Source of the DNA: Eubacteriales bacterium
GTDB lineage: Bacteria; Bacillota; Clostridia; Oscillospirales; CAG-382
Direction: 5' to 3'
Assembly: GCA_028701715.1 (NCBI GenBank)
Contig: JAQVQF010000085.1
Span: 1-9,191 of the forward strand
Length of the DNA: 9,191 nucleotides
Positions 5,998 through 9,191 of this stretch are shown here, one piece after another. A model generated the notes under the pieces. That model had not been told where the DNA came from. It worked only from the letters and a program-made list of their open reading frames with translations, and searched no databases. Numbering within the stretch: the first letter of the stretch is position 1; each line of letters opens with the position of its first letter. Position numbers and translations under genes: made by a program.

Positions 5998-6583
5998 GCT
6001 GACGACAATTAAAAATGATTTATACGCCAAAAAGCCAAGCCGAATAAATCACATAGAAGGTGTCGCGGAATGCGCTCTCGAGCTGAAACGACGCCATTTT
6101 CCGGAAATACCCGACTTTAAAATACTCCAGGCGGCGTATATGCACGATTTTACGAAGGAATATGACATACAGGCGCATATCGAAATACTAAATAAATATA
6201 ACATGCCTCTCGACGGTTATGAGGAGATCACACCCAAGCTTTTGCATTCGAAATCCGCTTACGCCATAGCCGCATATGAATATAAGCTCGACGAGGATGT
6301 TTGTCTCGCCGTGCTGTATCACACCACCGGGCGCGAGAACATGACGCCCCTGGAAAAGATAATTTATCTTGCCGATTATATCGAAAAGAACCGTACCTAT
6401 GTCACCTGTACGGACGTACGGGACACCTATGAGCTGCTTGTCGAAAAACAGCATAAAAAGCCCATGGAGGAAGCGATATTGTATTCGCTTGACCTTACCA
6501 TTGGCGAATTGATAGAAAAAAAGCTGATAATACACAAGGATACCATACAAGCAAGAAACTATCTTATAAAAGAAGGCATTTAA
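5981..6583 (+). CDS. yqeK: YqeK-family HD-domain symmetrical Ap4A hydrolase
   Basis: YqeK proteins are HD-domain metal-dependent hydrolases that split diadenosine tetraphosphate (Ap4A) symmetrically into two ADP. All expected metal or active-site residues are present: H24 (RINHIEGV), H55-D56 (AAYMHDFTKE), H89 (LLHSKSA), H114 (LYHTTGRENMT) and D132 (KIIYLADYIEKNR). The 200-residue length fits the family. The start overlaps the nadD end by 17 nt. A weak AAAGGA (5961-5966) lies 14 nt upstream. Pairing with nadD is widely conserved, and the two share adenylate/dinucleotide chemistry. In many Clostridia an LCP-family cell-wall gene lies between yqeK and rsfS. Here only a short spacer does. Confidence 0.94.
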   Translation: MDFTDKLTTIKNDLYAKKPSRINHIEGVAECALELKRRHFPEIPDFKILQAAYMHDFTKEYDIQAHIEILNKYNMPLDGYEEITPKLLHSKSAYAIAAYEYKLDEDVCLAVLYHTTGRENMTPLEKIIYLADYIEKNRTYVTCTDVRDTYELLVEKQHKKPMEEAILYSLDLTIGELIEKKLIIHKDTIQARNYLIKEGI

Positions 6584-6609
6584 AAATACATTAAGGAATG
6601 GTCAGAAGA

Positions 6610-6972
6610 ATGGAAAAAAATTCCCACGAATACGCAAGAACCATAGCGGAAGAGATCGAAAAGGTGCTGGATTCCAAAAAGGGCGTCGATATAACGATTC
6701 TGCCGGTAGGAAAGCAGACGGTGCTGGCGGATTACTTTGTTCTTGCCAACGGCACTTCCTCGACTCATATAAAAGCGCTCGCGGACGAAACGGAATTCAA
6801 GCTTAAGGAAAACCTCGGTCTTGAGCCTTCCCATATAGAGGGTATCGGCAACAAATCCTGGGTTCTTATGGATTACGGCTGCGTGGTGGTGCATATTTTC
6901 ACCGGAGAAGCGCGCGAATTCTACAAGCTCGACAAGCTCTGGGCGGAATCGGGCATTATAAAAAATGATTAG
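6610..6972 (+). CDS. rsfS: Ribosomal silencing factor RsfS
   Basis: RsfS (Iojap/YbeB family) binds ribosomal protein uL14 and blocks joining of the ribosomal subunits during nutrient limitation. Conserved elements are ADYFVLANGTSSTHIKALAD (residues 40-59), EGIGNKSWVLMDYGCVVVHI (77-96) and REFYKLDKLW (102-111). The 120-residue length is normal. Start choice is uncertain: an ATG at 6598 would add four residues (MVRR), but the AAGGA at 6593-6597 touches that codon. From the ATG at 6610 the same AAGGA is 12 nt away, which is long but workable. The gene follows yqeK, as in Bacillus (yqeL), and lies 9 nt before leuS. Confidence 0.94.
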   Translation: MEKNSHEYARTIAEEIEKVLDSKKGVDITILPVGKQTVLADYFVLANGTSSTHIKALADETEFKLKENLGLEPSHIEGIGNKSWVLMDYGCVVVHIFTGEAREFYKLDKLWAESGIIKND

Positions 6973-6981
6973 AGGACAGCA

Positions 6982-9132
6982 ATGAAAAACGATTTTAATC
7001 AAACAGAAGCCAAATGGCAAAATAAATGGAAAGATTGCAAAGCGTTTGAGGCAAGCGATGATTTCACAAAGCCTAAATTTTACGGCCTTATTGAATTTCC
7101 CTACCCTTCCGGGACGGGAATGCATGTCGGTCACATAAAGGCGTACAGCGGACTGGAAGCGATATGCCGTAAAAGAAGAATGCAGGGCTACAACGTACTT
7201 TTCCCTATAGGCTTTGACGCCTTCGGACTTCCGACCGAAAATTCCGCGATTAAACTCGGAATACATCCCCGCACGCTCACCAACCGGAACATAGCCAAAT
7301 TCACCGAACAGTTAAACCGTGTGGGCTTTTCCTTCGACTGGTCGCGCGTCGTCGACACCACCGATCCCGATTATTACAAATGGACTCAGTGGATTTTTCT
7401 TAAAATGTTTGAAAACGGTCTGGTGTTCCGGGACACAACCCTTGTCAACTACTGCCCCAACTGCAGGGTGGTGCTTTCCAACGAGGATTCGCAGGGCGGC
7501 AAATGCGACATATGCCACAGCGACGTTATACAGAAATCGAAGGATGTATGGTATCTGCGCATAACCGCTTATGCCGACAAGCTGCTTCAAGGGCTTGACG
7601 GCGTGGATTATCCCGCGAACATAAAGCAGATGCAGGAAAACTGGATCGGACGCTCCGCAGGCGCGTTTGTGAGCTTTAAGCTGAGCGTCGGCGAAGAGCT
7701 GTGCATTTACACCACACGTCCGGATACGCTGTTCGGCGTAACCTTTATGGTCATGGCGCCCGAGCATCCCGTTATCGAAAAATATGCCGCAAAAATCGGC
7801 AATATGGACGAGATAAGAGCCTACCGTGAAAACTGCTCCAAAAAGACCGAATTTGAGCGCACTCAGCTTGTCAAGGAAAAAACAGGCGTTAAAATAGAAG
7901 GCCTTATCGCCGTAAATCCCGTAAACGGAAAGGAAATACCCATCTATATTTCCGACTATGTAATGATGGGCTACGGCACGGGCGCCATAATGGCGGTGCC
8001 CGCTCACGACGAGCGCGACTACGAATTCGCCCGCAAATTCGGCATCGATATTATCGAGGTAATAAAGGGCGGCGACATATCGAACCAAGCCTACACCGGC
8101 GACGGCGAAATGGTAAATTCCGGCTTCCTCGACGGATTAACCAACAAAAAGGATTCGATAAAAAAAGCCATATCCGCGCTTGAGGAAAAGGGTATCGGCG
8201 AAGAAGGCGTACAGTATAAGATGAAGGACTGGGCGTTCAATCGTCAGCGTTACTGGGGCGAGCCCATTCCTATTATTTACTGTAATAAATGCGGTATGGT
8301 ACCCGTACCCTATGACGAGCTGCCGTTAAAATTGCCCCCGCTCGAAAATTTCGAGCCCGGCACCGACGGCGAAAGCCCTCTGGCGCGCATAGACTCGTTT
8401 GTCAATTGCAAATGCCCGAAATGCGGCGGCGACGCCAGACGCGAGACCGACATAATGCCTCAGTGGGCGGGTTCTTCTTGGTATTTCCTGCGGTATTTAG
8501 ACCCGCATAACGACAAATGCTTTTGCGACACGGAAAAAATGAAATACTGGATGCCTGTGGATTGGTACAACGGCGGCATGGAGCATGTCACACGGCATAT
8601 GATATATTCGCGTTTCTGGCACCGCTTCCTCTATGACATCGGCTGCGTAAACACGCCCGAGCCTTATTCGAAGCGCACCGCGCAGGGTATGATACTCGGC
8701 AGCGACGGCGAAAAAATGTCTAAATCCCGCGGTAACGTGGTGGACCCGCTCGACGTGGTAGACTTGTACGGTGCCGACGTTCTCCGCACCTATGTGCTGT
8801 TCATGGGCGATTACGGTCAGTCCGCGCCCTGGTCGGACAGCAGCGTTAAGGGCTGTAAGCGCTTCCTTGACCGCGTGGCGGACCTGACCGAAATCGTATC
8901 CGGCAAGGGCGTGACTCCTCAGCTGGAAAGAAGCTTCCATAAAGCCGTTAAAAAAGTAACGGACGACATAGAAAGCATGAAATTCAACACTGCCATCGCT
9001 TGCCTTATGTCACTTACCAACGAAATATATTCGGTCGGTCATCTCACCTCTGACGAGCTTAAAGTATTTATAAAGCTTCTATCCGTTCGCGCCCCATATC
9101 TGCGAGGAAATCAACGAGCTGCTCGGCGGTAA
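6982..9132 (+). CDS. leuS: Leucyl-tRNA synthetase, frameshifted near its 3' end
   Basis: LeuRS charges tRNA(Leu) and edits mischarged tRNA. The N-terminal catalytic part holds EFPYPSGTGMHVGH (residues 38-51, with the HIGH-equivalent HVGH at 48-51). A zinc-type module has CPNC (158-161) and CDIC (175-178). The editing domain (about 220-410) has TTRPDTLFGVTF (244-255) and GYGTGAIMAVPAHDERD (330-346). A second pair of CxxC motifs is at 434-437 and 478-481. KMSKS is at 578-582. The anticodon-binding domain begins about 645. The frame then leaves the family pattern at residue 701 (LLS) and stops at 716 after a 15-residue unrelated tail. The correct continuation lies in the next frame from 9083 (separate entry). 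Bacterial LeuRS is usually over 800 residues, and the rest lies beyond the window. AGAGGA (6971-6976) lies 5 nt before the ATG. Confidence 0.93.
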   Translation: MKNDFNQTEAKWQNKWKDCKAFEASDDFTKPKFYGLIEFPYPSGTGMHVGHIKAYSGLEAICRKRRMQGYNVLFPIGFDAFGLPTENSAIKLGIHPRTLTNRNIAKFTEQLNRVGFSFDWSRVVDTTDPDYYKWTQWIFLKMFENGLVFRDTTLVNYCPNCRVVLSNEDSQGGKCDICHSDVIQKSKDVWYLRITAYADKLLQGLDGVDYPANIKQMQENWIGRSAGAFVSFKLSVGEELCIYTTRPDTLFGVTFMVMAPEHPVIEKYAAKIGNMDEIRAYRENCSKKTEFERTQLVKEKTGVKIEGLIAVNPVNGKEIPIYISDYVMMGYGTGAIMAVPAHDERDYEFARKFGIDIIEVIKGGDISNQAYTGDGEMVNSGFLDGLTNKKDSIKKAISALEEKGIGEEGVQYKMKDWAFNRQRYWGEPIPIIYCNKCGMVPVPYDELPLKLPPLENFEPGTDGESPLARIDSFVNCKCPKCGGDARRETDIMPQWAGSSWYFLRYLDPHNDKCFCDTEKMKYWMPVDWYNGGMEHVTRHMIYSRFWHRFLYDIGCVNTPEPYSKRTAQGMILGSDGEKMSKSRGNVVDPLDVVDLYGADVLRTYVLFMGDYGQSAPWSDSSVKGCKRFLDRVADLTEIVSGKGVTPQLERSFHKAVKKVTDDIESMKFNTAIACLMSLTNEIYSVGHLTSDELKVFIKLLSVRAPYLRGNQRAARR

Positions 9133-9191
9133 AACCCTGCTGGCAAAAGCCGACTGGCCCGTATACGATGAGGAAAAGACAAAGGAAGAAA
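9083..9191 (+). CDS. leuS: Out-of-frame continuation of leucyl-tRNA synthetase (partial, runs off the edge)
   Basis: In the frame starting at 9083 the sequence reads PFAPHICEEINELLGG, then KTLLAKADWPVYDEEKTKEE, without a stop to the window end. This is the expected LeuRS anticodon-domain sequence after KLLS: the PFAPHI element, then the W-P segment (ADWPVYDEE) that precedes the C-terminal domain. It therefore belongs to the gene starting at 6982. Rejoining LLS to PFAPH needs two extra bases in the TCCG at 9082-9085 (TCC CCG expected), or equivalently the removal of one base just upstream. A sequencing or assembly error near a contig edge is as likely as a real mutation. Confidence 0.85.

Noticed and set aside
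6580..7266. 228-codon minus-strand open frame over rsfS and the start of leuS
   Set aside because: It spans the junction of two real plus-strand genes and shows no family motif.
7319..7564. 81-codon plus-strand open frame inside leuS
   Set aside because: It is an alternate frame of the leuS zinc-module region, where the leuS frame has conserved CxxC motifs. Nothing supports a second product.
7312..8088. 258-codon open frame on the minus strand inside leuS
   Set aside because: It lies wholly opposite a strongly conserved synthetase, has no recognisable domain or ribosome binding site, and is a shadow of leuS codon use.

Overview
The window is a single, tightly packed, plus-strand operon-like block from a moderate-GC member of the Bacillota, most likely class Clostridia. 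The lineage call is an inference from gene content. A YtfJ/GerW-family sporulation protein, a YtfI-like DUF2953 protein, a DacF-type D-Ala-D-Ala carboxypeptidase, ScpA/ScpB condensin subunits and the yhbY-nadD-yqeK-rsfS cluster are all typical of endospore-forming Gram-positives or their relatives. No phage, transposon, CRISPR array, rRNA or tRNA was recognised.

Layout: (i) 1-62, the last codons of an unidentified upstream gene. (ii) 59-2071, an M50 site-2-type membrane protease followed by scpA and scpB, joined by an ATGA overlap, a 1-nt gap and another ATGA overlap. (iii) 2072-3190, a heptamer tandem repeat, then a DUF2953 membrane protein and GerW/YtfJ. (iv) 3191-4410, a 68-nt gap with a hairpin over the ribosome binding site, then a secreted S11 carboxypeptidase. 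(v) 4411-5419, the pseudouridine synthase RluB, whose reading frame runs 269 nt into the following yhbY gene. (vi) 5416-6972, nadD, yqeK and rsfS. (vii) 6982 to the window edge, leuS, whose frame is broken about 110 nt before the end.

The genes combine chromosome segregation (ScpA/B), membrane proteolysis and peptidoglycan tailoring (M50 protease, DacF-like), spore-linked proteins (DUF2953, GerW) and ribosome/translation functions (RluB, YhbY, RsfS, LeuRS), with NAD synthesis (NadD) and nucleotide hydrolysis (YqeK). No gap exceeds 70 nt and no intrinsic terminator was found, so long polycistronic transcription is likely.

The content is mostly conserved housekeeping genes, and I do not see a novel system. 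The points worth a second look are the rluB/yhbY overprint at the junction of two normally separate conserved clusters, the leuS frameshift, the heptamer repeat across the scpB stop codon, and the hairpin before the carboxypeptidase gene.
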